DNA from: Blastocatellia bacterium
Lineage (GTDB): Bacteria; Acidobacteriota; Blastocatellia; Pyrinomonadales; Pyrinomonadaceae
Direction: 5' to 3'
Length of the DNA stretch: 6,514 nucleotides
Assembly (NCBI GenBank): GCA_003175865.1
Contig: PSRF01000262.1
Coordinates: 1 to 6,514 of the forward strand
This document shows, piece after piece, positions 1 through 6,290 of this stretch. Position 1 is the stretch's first letter. Each line of letters begins with the position of its first letter. The translations under genes were made by a program, and so were the position numbers. The notes under the pieces were generated by a model that did no database searches, had not been told where the DNA came from, and saw only the letters and a program-made list of their open reading frames with translations.

Positions 1-21
1 ATGAACTGGTATTCAGAAACC

Positions 22-128
22 TATCATTTATCAGCTTTCATTTTTCATTTGATGAATACCAAGTTCGAACCATTACAAAATAACGAACCGCCATCTATCA
101 AATGAAAAATGAAAGCTGATAAATGATA
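22..128. repeat. Perfect 32-bp inverted repeat of 7-nt units upstream of ccmF
   Basis: Bases 22-53 and 97-128 are exact reverse complements (32 of 32), separated by a 43-nt loop (54-96). The left arm reads as four consecutive heptamers starting TCA: tcattta (24-30), tcagctt (31-37), tcatttt (38-44) and tcatttg (45-51). The right arm mirrors them as heptamers ending TGA. Transcribed from either strand it would form a very stable long hairpin. It ends 53 nt before the ccmF start and no open frame runs through it. Short tandem heptamer repeats are known from cyanobacterial and other environmental genomes; membership of such a family is inferred from the phasing. It could be a dispersed repeat, or an RNA processing or stability element inside the ccm transcript. 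No T-tract follows either arm, so it is not a standard terminator. Confidence 0.9.
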
Positions 129-181
129 AATCATGAATAGAACGAACAGAGGATTCGGAAGTAAAATCCCAAACCTAAACG

Positions 182-2200
182 ATGATTCCAGAGATAGGCC
201 AATTCGCACTCATACTTGCGCTCCTACTCGCCTTAACCCAGGCAACGTTGCCATTGATTGGTGCTTCGCGAGGTAATCGCAACTGGATTGCTCTGGCAGC
301 ACCAGCAGGTCAAGCACAATTCATCTTTGTGGCAATTGCCTTCTCTTGTCTCGCGTGGTCATTCATCAACAACGACTTCTCTGTTCTGAACGTTGCGACG
401 AATTCAAACAGTCAACTGCCTTTGCATTACAGGCTCGCTGCGACTTGGGGCTCCCATGAAGGTTCACTACTTCTCTGGACCCTTATGCTCGGCGTTTGGA
501 CAGTTGCTGTCTCGCTATTTAGTGGTCACTTGCCTGAAGACATGGTCGCTCGCGTCTTGAGCGTGATGGGCATTATCAGCGTTGGCTTTTTGCTCTTCAT
601 GCTGACAACGTCAAATCCGTTTACGCGAATCCTGCCCGCACCCATAGATGGTCGTGATTTAAATCCACTGCTACAAGATCCAGCGATGGTTGCGCACCCA
701 CCGATGCTTTACATGGGCTACGTCGGCTTTTCGGTTGCTTTCGCGTTCGCAATATCGGCCTTAATCGGTGGTAAGCTCGACGCTACTTGGGCCAGATGGT
801 CACGCCCATGGACCACCGTCGCTTGGATGTTTTTAACCTGTGGTATCGCACTCGGAAGCTGGTGGGCTTACTACGAACTCGGCTGGGGTGGATGGTGGTT
901 TTGGGATCCGGTCGAGAATGCTTCGTTCATGCCCTGGCTGGTCGGTACAGCGTTGATTCACTCTTTAGCAGTTACTGAGAAACGAGGCGGATTCAAGAGC
1001 TGGACGGTGTTGCTGGCAATCTCCGCGTTTTCACTCAGTCTTCTAGGAACGTTCCTCGTTCGTTCTGGTGTTCTAACTTCAGTTCACGCATTTGCTACCG
1101 ATCCCAAGCGTGGCATTTTCATTCTTGCATTTCTTGCCTTCGTAATTGGTGGTTCGTTGATGCTTTATGCGTGGCGCGCCAAGCAAGTAGGACTCGGCGG
1201 GAAGTTTGATGTTATCTCCCGTGAGTCGTTGCTGCTTTCAAATAATGTCTTGTTGACCGTCGCTGCCGGTTCCGTTCTACTCGGTACACTTTATCCCCTC
1301 ATCGTCGACGCCCTCGGCATGGCGAAATTGTCAGTTGGTCCACCGTACTTCAATCTTGTTTTCGTTCCGCTGATGGCACCGGCAATGTTTTTGATGGGCA
1401 TCGGACCAATCGCAAAGTGGAAGAAAGCTAGCCTGCCTGAGTTAGCAACCCGCCTCCGTTGGGCATTTGTGATTAGTCTCGCCTCAGCCGCTGCACTTCC
1501 CTTCGCACTTGGTCAGTGGAAAGCACTCGCAAGTCTCGGGCTGATGCTGGCGATCTGGATTGTAACGACAGTCTTCTTGAATATCTGGGAACGCGTACGA
1601 CTCGCAGGTGGGCAACTGGGCGTCTTTCAAAAGATTAAGAACCAGAGTCGCAGTTACTACGGAATGCAGCTCGCGCACCTTGGTGTCGCCGTCTTCATTG
1701 TTGGCGTCACGCTCGTCACGGGTTATCAATCCGAACAGGACGTTCGTATGGGTGTTGGCGATACGGTGCACGCCGGCGGTTACGAGTTCCAGTTCAACGG
1801 AGTCTCCGATGTCACTGGTCCAAATTATCAAGCGGCGCGTGCGGAGATAATTGTCACGAAGAACGGCACTGAAGTTAACCGCATGTATCCCGAGAAACGT
1901 AACTATACAGCGACCGGTAATGTCATGACCGAGACCGCGATCGACACTGGGCTGTTACGCGACCTCTACGTTTCACTTGGCGAGCCAGTTGAGAATGGCG
2001 CGTGGAGCGTGCGTGTCTATTACAAACCATTTGTCGATTGGATCTGGGGTGGCGCTTTGTTGATGGCGATGGGTGGTGGACTCGCGCTTAGTGATAGACG
2101 TTATGCACTCGCGGCGCGCAAAGAACGTGAGGCGGCAAAAGCAAAGCAGACTGCGGCCGCCGTCCCGTCAACTGCGACTGTGGCTGTGGAGACTGAGTAA
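182..2200 (+). CDS. ccmF: Cytochrome c heme lyase subunit CcmF
   Basis: Polytopic inner-membrane protein of 672 aa (E. coli CcmF is about 650) that attaches heme covalently to apocytochrome c in System I maturation. The WWD heme-handling motif WGGWWFWDPVENASFMPW is at residues 235-252. The four histidines that ligand heme in the family are visible: periplasmic-side H172 (AHPPMLY) and H302 (SVHAFA), and transmembrane H260 (LIHSLAV) and H499 (LAHLGVAV). WGSHEGSLLLW (89-99) is another conserved block. The N-terminal half is the cytochrome c assembly domain. The C-terminal part has a soluble periplasmic loop (about 515-625), a last membrane helix and a charged Ala/Lys-rich tail. The start is supported by the family-like N-terminus MIPEIGQFALILAL and an in-frame TAA at 176-178. 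No Shine-Dalgarno lies at normal distance; the nearest purine runs (148-153 and 157-161) are 20 nt or more upstream. First of a tight four-gene ccm block. No lesion seen. Confidence 0.98.
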   Translation: MIPEIGQFALILALLLALTQATLPLIGASRGNRNWIALAAPAGQAQFIFVAIAFSCLAWSFINNDFSVLNVATNSNSQLPLHYRLAATWGSHEGSLLLWTLMLGVWTVAVSLFSGHLPEDMVARVLSVMGIISVGFLLFMLTTSNPFTRILPAPIDGRDLNPLLQDPAMVAHPPMLYMGYVGFSVAFAFAISALIGGKLDATWARWSRPWTTVAWMFLTCGIALGSWWAYYELGWGGWWFWDPVENASFMPWLVGTALIHSLAVTEKRGGFKSWTVLLAISAFSLSLLGTFLVRSGVLTSVHAFATDPKRGIFILAFLAFVIGGSLMLYAWRAKQVGLGGKFDVISRESLLLSNNVLLTVAAGSVLLGTLYPLIVDALGMAKLSVGPPYFNLVFVPLMAPAMFLMGIGPIAKWKKASLPELATRLRWAFVISLASAAALPFALGQWKALASLGLMLAIWIVTTVFLNIWERVRLAGGQLGVFQKIKNQSRSYYGMQLAHLGVAVFIVGVTLVTGYQSEQDVRMGVGDTVHAGGYEFQFNGVSDVTGPNYQAARAEIIVTKNGTEVNRMYPEKRNYTATGNVMTETAIDTGLLRDLYVSLGEPVENGAWSVRVYYKPFVDWIWGGALLMAMGGGLALSDRRYALAARKEREAAKAKQTAAAVPSTATVAVETE

Positions 2201-2206
2201 AGAAGT

Positions 2207-2743
2207 ATGGTTCGCTATCTCATTCCACTAGTGCTTTTCATTGTTCTTGTCGTCTTTCTGGCAATTGGTCTCGGGAAGGATCCACACGAAGTTCCCTCGC
2301 CGCTCATCAATAAAGCCGCACCTGATTTCAACCTACCGCAGCTACGAGAGCCGTCGAAAACTTTTTCTGCTGCAGACATGCGAGGGAAAGTTTGGCTTCT
2401 GAACGTCTGGGCATCATGGTGTGTTACTTGTGCTGATGAACATCCTTTGCTGGTCGGTTACGCACGATCAGGCGCACTTCCGATTTATGGTTTGAATTGG
2501 AAAGATCGTCGCGAGGATGCATTGTCATGGCTTTCACAGAACGGCGATCCGTACGTGTTGAGTGTCTCTGATCTGGACGGACGAGTCGCGATTGATTACG
2601 GCGTTTATGGTGCGCCTGAAACTTATCTGATCGATCAGAACGGAGTTATCCGCTTCAAACAAATCGGTCCAGTGACGCAGGATGTCTGGAACAAACAAAT
2701 TCTTCCACTGGCCCAGGAGTTGAACAGGCAGGGGAGTAAGTAG
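2207..2743 (+). CDS. ccmG: Periplasmic thiol:disulfide oxidoreductase CcmG (DsbE)
   Basis: Membrane-anchored thioredoxin-fold protein of 178 aa (E. coli CcmG is 185) that passes electrons to CcmH and to the heme-binding cysteines of apocytochromes, keeping them reduced before heme attachment. Residues 4-23 form the N-terminal anchor. The stretch GKDPHEVPSPLINKAAPDF (23-41) is the usual CcmG entry into the domain. The active site is WASWCVTC (68-75) with C72 and C75, and the cis-proline is P137 in GVYGAPETYLID. GLNWKD (95-100) is the family's GINYKD-like block. The C-X-X-C has Val where E. coli has Pro (WCPTC); Val here occurs in other CcmG proteins. The gene begins 6 nt after the ccmF stop with only a weak purine run before it, so translation is probably coupled to ccmF. 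The thioredoxin domain faces the periplasm. Confidence 0.97.
   Translation: MVRYLIPLVLFIVLVVFLAIGLGKDPHEVPSPLINKAAPDFNLPQLREPSKTFSAADMRGKVWLLNVWASWCVTCADEHPLLVGYARSGALPIYGLNWKDRREDALSWLSQNGDPYVLSVSDLDGRVAIDYGVYGAPETYLIDQNGVIRFKQIGPVTQDVWNKQILPLAQELNRQGSK
2731..2736 (+). promoter_or_regulatory. Ribosome binding site of ccmH
   Basis: GGGGAG lies inside the last codons of ccmG, 7 nt before ATG 2744. It favours that start over the in-frame ATG at 2756, whose upstream GGGG (2748-2751) sits too close. Confidence 0.6.
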
Positions 2744-3310
2744 ATGCGGGGCAAGATGTGGGCTGATTCAATTAGAGTCGACTTTAGCGAAGCTAGCAGC
2801 CGCGGACTCCTGCGGTCCAAGCATTTGGTTAACGGTGTTCGGTTGCTCCTCGTCCTTCTTGCGCTCTCGTGTTTTGTCCCTCGTCTAATCGCAAAAGAGG
2901 CAGAACCACTCAGCACAGATCCGGAAGTTGAAAAACGCCTGAACAGGCTTTCTCAGGAATTGCGTTGTCTTGTTTGTCAGAATGAGACGCTAGCGGATTC
3001 ACGCGCAGATCTTGCTGAAGATCTTCGTCGAGAAATCCGGGCTCAAATCCGCGCCGGCAAAAGCGACAAAGAAATTATCGACTTCCTGACTCAACGCTAC
3101 GGGGAATTTGTGCTGTATCGCCCTGTGGTTGGACCAAGAACATATTTGCTTTGGTTCGGACCATTTGTTCTGTTGCTCGCCGGTTTGACTATCCTGTTTC
3201 GCTATGTAAAAACTCGGCGCGAACTAATTTCTGACGCTCCTTTAACCCAAGACGAGCAACGGGCCGTTGAAGAACTGCTCGGATCAAAATCTGGAAAGGA
3301 GACTACATGA
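2744..3310 (+). CDS. ccmH: Cytochrome c maturation protein CcmH (CycL/Ccl2 type)
   Basis: Membrane-bound periplasmic thiol-redox component that reduces apocytochrome CXXCH cysteines together with CcmG and forms the heme lyase complex with CcmF and CcmI. The diagnostic LRCXXC motif is LRCLVCQNETLADSRADLAE (73-92), with C75 and C78. A helical bundle follows, then YGEFVLYRPVVGPRTYLLW (119-137), typical of the family, running into the C-terminal membrane helix (about 134-154). Residues 32-50 form the signal-sequence hydrophobic core. The ATG directly follows the ccmG TAG. The 188 aa exceed the usual 130-160 because about 30 mostly polar residues precede the hydrophobic core; they read through cleanly but look unlike a normal signal n-region, so the true start may be later. 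There is no TPR part; that function is in the separate ccmI, which this gene overlaps by 4 nt. Confidence 0.96.
   Translation: MRGKMWADSIRVDFSEASSRGLLRSKHLVNGVRLLLVLLALSCFVPRLIAKEAEPLSTDPEVEKRLNRLSQELRCLVCQNETLADSRADLAEDLRREIRAQIRAGKSDKEIIDFLTQRYGEFVLYRPVVGPRTYLLWFGPFVLLLAGLTILFRYVKTRRELISDAPLTQDEQRAVEELLGSKSGKETT
3296..3301 (+). promoter_or_regulatory. Strong ribosome binding site of ccmI
   Basis: AAGGAG lies 5 nt upstream of ATG 3307, within the 3' end of ccmH. It is the clearest Shine-Dalgarno in the window and fixes the ccmI start in the ATGA overlap. Confidence 0.8.
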
Positions 3311-4182
3311 TTCTGTTTTGGATTTTGTGCGGGTGTTTGATCTTGATCGCGCTGAGTTTTGTCTTGCCTCCGCTGCTACAACGGTCAACTAAGACCAACG
3401 AAAGCGATGAAGAACGTCGTCAGGCAAACATTGCAATCTACAAAGATCAACTGTCTGAGCTCGAATCTGATTTGACAAATGGCATCGTAAGCGGTGAACA
3501 GTACGAGCAGGATCGACAAGAGATTCAACGACGATTGTTGGAAGACATTAAGGCCAGCGACAACAACTCCAAAGTTAAGGCGAAACAGCAGAGTCGCAGC
3601 ACAGTTTATGTAGTCGCACTGGGTATCCCTCTCATCGCAGTCCTTTTCTATTTGAAAGTTGGCGAACCAAAAGGCATCTCCAAAGCAGCGCAAGCTCCAG
3701 TTGAAACTCAGACGGGAATGGTCGACGATGGTCGATCGCAACAACAAATTGAAGCTAACGTCGCTGCGCTCGCCAAACGCCTTGAGAGTAATCCATCGGA
3801 CGGAGAGGGCTGGCAGATGCTTGCGCGTTCTTATAGTTCCATGGAACGCTGGCCAGAAGCGGCGGAAGCTTACGGCAAAGCAACTGCGATCATCACTGAC
3901 AACGCTGACCTGTGGGCTGAGTATGCGTTCGCGACTGCGATGGCTTCCGGTCGACAGCTGCAAGGCAAGCCGATGGAGTTTATTTCAAAGGCGCTGAAAC
4001 TCGATCCAAATAATTTGAAAGCACTCGAACTCTCAGGCACTGCTGCCTTCCAGGCTAATGATTACAAGAAGGCGATAGAATATTGGCAGCAAGTGGTCGA
4101 TAAAGTCCCCGCCGGTTCGGACGTCGCGCAATCCGTCACGTCGAGAATCAATGAAGCAAAAGCAAAGCTTAATCAGAAATAA
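3307..4182 (+). CDS. ccmI: Cytochrome c maturation protein CcmI (TPR apocytochrome chaperone)
   Basis: Bitopic inner-membrane protein of 291 aa that binds the C-terminus of apocytochrome c and hands it to CcmF/CcmH. The CcmI architecture is complete: TM1 at 1-21; a cytoplasmic charged helical segment with the family's N-terminal signature (about 36-81, RRQANIAIYKDQLSELESDL followed by GIVSGEQYEQDRQEIQRRLL); TM2 at about 99-117; and a periplasmic C-terminal part with about three TPR-like helix pairs (about 150-268), including WQMLARSYSSMERWPEAAEAY and ALELSGTAAFQANDYKKAIEYW (quoted here in parts; positions 169-189 and 239-260). In E. coli this TPR region is fused to CcmH; here it is a separate gene, as in Rhodobacter and many other bacteria. 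The ATGA overlap with ccmH indicates translational coupling. It could only be confused with other TPR proteins from its second half; the two-helix N-terminus settles the call. Confidence 0.95.
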   Translation: MILFWILCGCLILIALSFVLPPLLQRSTKTNESDEERRQANIAIYKDQLSELESDLTNGIVSGEQYEQDRQEIQRRLLEDIKASDNNSKVKAKQQSRSTVYVVALGIPLIAVLFYLKVGEPKGISKAAQAPVETQTGMVDDGRSQQQIEANVAALAKRLESNPSDGEGWQMLARSYSSMERWPEAAEAYGKATAIITDNADLWAEYAFATAMASGRQLQGKPMEFISKALKLDPNNLKALELSGTAAFQANDYKKAIEYWQQVVDKVPAGSDVAQSVTSRINEAKAKLNQK

Positions 4183-4197
4183 ATTCATCCGACAAAC

Positions 4198-4800
4198 ATG
4201 ACCAGAGACAATCTCCTTTTTGCAATCATTGGCATTCTGCTTGGCTTCATTTGTGGCTTTATGCTGGCGAGTTCGATGAGTCAGAAGATGGTTGCGTCAG
4301 CGCCAACCGGAGGCGTAAATCAAACTTTGCCGGCAGATCATCCACCCATCGCGGGCAATCAGCCGGGAGCTGCGAACGGCGGCGGCATGCAAGCTGAGGT
4401 AACGGCGTCGCTCGAAAAGGCAAAGAGTGAACCTAAGAACTTTGATGCGCAGATCAAAGCTGCGGAACTGTACTACCAGATTCAAAGATACGATCAGTCT
4501 ATTGAGTATCTGCTAAAAGCAAATCAGCTAAAGCCAAATGACTATCAAACAATAGTAATGTTGGGCGTGGCGAACCTTGATGCTGGTCATTACGACGTTG
4601 CTGAAAAGTGGTACCGTGCGGCTATAAAGATCAAGGACGACGATGTAATGGTCCTGTCGGGTTTGTCGTATGCAATGCTGCAAAAAGGTGATGTGAAAGC
4701 CGCGGAGGATGCGATTGCGAAACTCGAGAAAGTGGATCCCAACAGTCAGGACCTACCTCAATTCCGCGAAAAACTCGCCACTCTCAAATCAGGAAAATAA
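4198..4800 (+). CDS. Membrane-anchored periplasmic TPR protein of the ccm operon, function unassigned
   Basis: A 200-aa protein with one N-terminal membrane helix (residues 7-25) and no convincing cleavage site, so probably an anchored periplasmic protein. A Gly/Ala/Pro-rich linker (33-64) includes LPADHPPI (44-51). Three TPR-like helix pairs follow at about 83-113, 117-147 and 151-181, for example AAELYYQIQRYDQSIEYL and GVANLDAGHYDVAEKWYRAA. It starts 15 nt after ccmI on the same strand, so it is very likely cotranscribed. The TPR part resembles the C-terminal half of CcmI and of NrfG in general design, which suggests a role in presenting apocytochrome or stabilising the heme lyase complex; this is inferred from location and fold only. 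No Shine-Dalgarno precedes the ATG (aaattcatccgacaaac), so it may rely on coupling or leaderless-type initiation. I do not recognise a gene symbol for it. Confidence 0.9.
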   Translation: MTRDNLLFAIIGILLGFICGFMLASSMSQKMVASAPTGGVNQTLPADHPPIAGNQPGAANGGGMQAEVTASLEKAKSEPKNFDAQIKAAELYYQIQRYDQSIEYLLKANQLKPNDYQTIVMLGVANLDAGHYDVAEKWYRAAIKIKDDDVMVLSGLSYAMLQKGDVKAAEDAIAKLEKVDPNSQDLPQFREKLATLKSGK

Positions 4801-4805
4801 CTAAG

Positions 4806-4888
4806 TCTGTTGTCAGTGGTTCGTTGTCAGTGGTTCTCCTGGTTTGAGAGACCACGAGAACAACGGACGATTGACCACTGACGACGGA
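4806..4888. repeat. Heptamer-phased inverted repeat in the convergent gap, possible bidirectional terminator
   Basis: Left arm 4806-4843 and right arm 4851-4888 pair without gaps across a 7-nt loop (4844-4850). By my count 29 of 38 positions are Watson-Crick, rising to 34 with G-U pairs in a + strand transcript. The loop-proximal stem 4834-4843/4851-4860 has one mismatch in 10. The left arm holds a perfect 14-nt tandem duplication, gttgtcagtggttc at 4809-4822 and 4823-4836. The right arm is four heptamers of form C-N4-GA: caacgga, cgattga, ccactga and cgacgga (4861-4888). The element begins 5 nt after the + strand stop and ends 7 nt before the - strand stop. Position suggests it ends both transcripts, but there is no strong T-tract, so an mRNA 3'-end stabiliser or dispersed repeat is equally possible. 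Confidence 0.8.
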
Positions 4889-4895
4889 CAAGCTA

Positions 4896-6014
4896 TTACT
4901 GTGGTTGGATTGTCATCTTCACAACATTCGCCAAAGGAACGCGATCAAACTTTCCGTCCTTGCCTAGTATTACAATCAACCCGTTTTCCACTGTTACTCG
5001 CTTCACCGTACTCATCGAACGATTGATAAGCGTGCCATCATTCGTTTCTATGATCAGTCGTGGTCCAACATCAGGTTGCTCCGACTCTGCGGGAGCAGGC
5101 TTGGCAGGTTGAGTCCTTACAGGTCGAGCCGTAGTTCCACTGCGCGCAGTGGTGTTTCGACGTGATTTAGGTCTCGGAGGCGTAGTAGTCGCAACTTCTG
5201 GTTCACCCGCGGCGGATTCTTCTTTCGGTTTTTCTTCTGTTGGTTTGGCCGCCTCCTCGTTGTTCTTGGCCTCGGCGTCAGGAGTTGGCTTCGGTTTTGC
5301 GGCTGTAGTCGTTCGCCGTGACACAGGGCGTCGCGAGCGTGCCGTTGCAGGTGGAGTTGTTGTTGTCTTTCTTGCCGTAGGTTTGGGTGCAGGCGTTTCA
5401 GTCGGTACTGCTTCAGGTGTTGGTTCAGGCGTTGGAGTTGCTGCCACTTCAGCGGGCGATGGTTCTGGTTCTGCAATACGAGCACCAACTGAATTAACAC
5501 GGTTCCCTCGCCTGCCAGTCGCATTTGGATTGGCTGCAGTTTCAGCCTGTGATTCCGATTCGTCCTCGCCGCCCGCTATCGCCTCAAATGAGCCTCCAAA
5601 GAAAAATTGATAGCTCCCTTCATCGTCATTCGGAGAACGCGCTTCAACACGCAGAATTAAATCCTCGCGACGACGAAGGTAGATTCCCTTCGTGACTGGC
5701 GCGGGGCTTTCCGCATAAAGCGTTACTTTCAGCAAAGGGCGAAGCGTAGTCGCGGTAAATACGTCGACATCACCGTTCAAATTCCGACTCTGAATAGTAA
5801 TGAGTAAATCGCCAGGCGTACCCGTAAACGCGTAATAGTGATCAGTCAGACGCGAGTCACCTAGATCACGAGCAGCGATTTTGCCATTGAGGGTGTTGTT
5901 GCGAATGGGTGTGGGCTTGCTCGGGTCGATCGATTGCGCTTGAGCGAGAAGACACTGAACTGCGAATACAACCAAAAGAGCAGAGATAAGAAATGCTTTT
6001 CTGAAATGGCTCAT
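4896..6014 (-). CDS. Secreted protein: PPC-like domain, Pro/Thr/Ala/Lys-rich linker, small C-terminal beta domain
   Basis: A 372-aa exported protein of unknown function. Residues 1-26 are a signal peptide (RK, hydrophobic core 8-23, AQA at 24-26 before the likely cut). C21 is not in a lipobox. About 30-142 looks like a bacterial pre-peptidase C-terminal (PPC) type beta-sandwich: LTDHYYAFTGTPGDLLITIQ (56-75), NGDVDVFTATT (80-90) and a terminal GSYQFFFGGSF (133-143). About 150-315 is low-complexity and disordered, with TPTPEPTPEAVPTETPAPKP (193-212) and two Arg clusters (226-234 and 281-291). The last 55 residues, from about GPRLIIETNDG (317-327) to the C-terminus, form a short beta-rich domain. 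No protease catalytic domain is present. An extended -10 promoter candidate lies upstream; no Shine-Dalgarno is seen. It converges on the ccm operon and shows no functional link to it. The PPC call is made by eye from pattern, not by a profile search. Confidence 0.88.
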   Translation of the reverse strand: MSHFRKAFLISALLVVFAVQCLLAQAQSIDPSKPTPIRNNTLNGKIAARDLGDSRLTDHYYAFTGTPGDLLITIQSRNLNGDVDVFTATTLRPLLKVTLYAESPAPVTKGIYLRRREDLILRVEARSPNDDEGSYQFFFGGSFEAIAGGEDESESQAETAANPNATGRRGNRVNSVGARIAEPEPSPAEVAATPTPEPTPEAVPTETPAPKPTARKTTTTPPATARSRRPVSRRTTTAAKPKPTPDAEAKNNEEAAKPTEEKPKEESAAGEPEVATTTPPRPKSRRNTTARSGTTARPVRTQPAKPAPAESEQPDVGPRLIIETNDGTLINRSMSTVKRVTVENGLIVILGKDGKFDRVPLANVVKMTIQPQ

Positions 6015-6059
6015 TTTTGAAAACGCAAGAGGACGACAAAAAGTCTATGACGAGTGCGA

Positions 6060-6088
6060 ATGTTAGCAGTCAGACGCTTGCGCTTCAA
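6060..6088 (-). promoter_or_regulatory. Candidate extended -10 promoter for the secreted protein gene
   Basis: On the - strand, TTGAAG (6088-6083, 4 of 6 to TTGACA) is followed after exactly 17 nt by TAACAT (6065-6060, 4 of 6 to TATAAT). TGC directly precedes the hexamer, giving an extended -10 (TGN). Initiation would fall near 6053, leaving a leader of about 40 nt before ATG 6014. Matches of this quality also occur by chance. Confidence 0.35.
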
Positions 6089-6256
6089 ACTGATTCCGAA
6101 TTCACTCTCGATCATCTTTATCCCATCAGGTACAAAATGCTGGCTTACTACATACAAAATCGTTAACATTCGATCTGATTTTTCCTTCTATATCGCCGAC
6201 AGATGCCTTCTTGGGAGTCTCAAGCATTTTCTCGAATGTAGAACCTTGACGATGCG

Positions 6257-6290
6257 CGAACGATTGAACGAAAGATCGTTACGTCGTTCG
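6257..6290. other. Nested hairpin in the intergenic region
   Basis: cgaacga (6257-6263) pairs with tcgttcg (6284-6290). Inside it aacga (6267-6271) pairs with tcgtt (6276-6280) around the 4-nt loop aaga; the two stems are separated by a 3x3 internal loop. No T-tract follows on either strand, so it is not a typical terminator. It could be part of an untranslated leader or a protein-binding site. Function unknown. Confidence 0.4.

Noticed and set aside
49..79. Possible sigma70 promoter for ccmF (TTGATG with TACAAA)
   Set aside because: The spacing is 19 nt, the -10 is weak and the site lies within the hairpin. ccmF is probably transcribed from further upstream with other ccm genes.
22..128. 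CRISPR or intrinsic terminator interpretation of the ccmF leader repeat
   Set aside because: The units are 7 nt with no spacers of regular size, and neither arm is followed by a T-tract.
1484..1831. 115-codon - strand frame inside ccmF, and similar frames inside ccmI
   Set aside because: They lie opposite well-conserved genes and have no recognisable product or ribosome site.
2744..3310. Lipoprotein signal at C43 of CcmH (LALSC)
   Set aside because: Residues before the Cys do not fit a lipobox well, and CcmH is normally anchored by its C-terminal helix.
5117..5610. Long open frames on both strands within the linker of the secreted protein gene
   Set aside because: They are by-products of the low-complexity Pro/Thr/Ala coding sequence. 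Their Gln/Arg-rich or Val/Gly-rich products have no start signals of their own.
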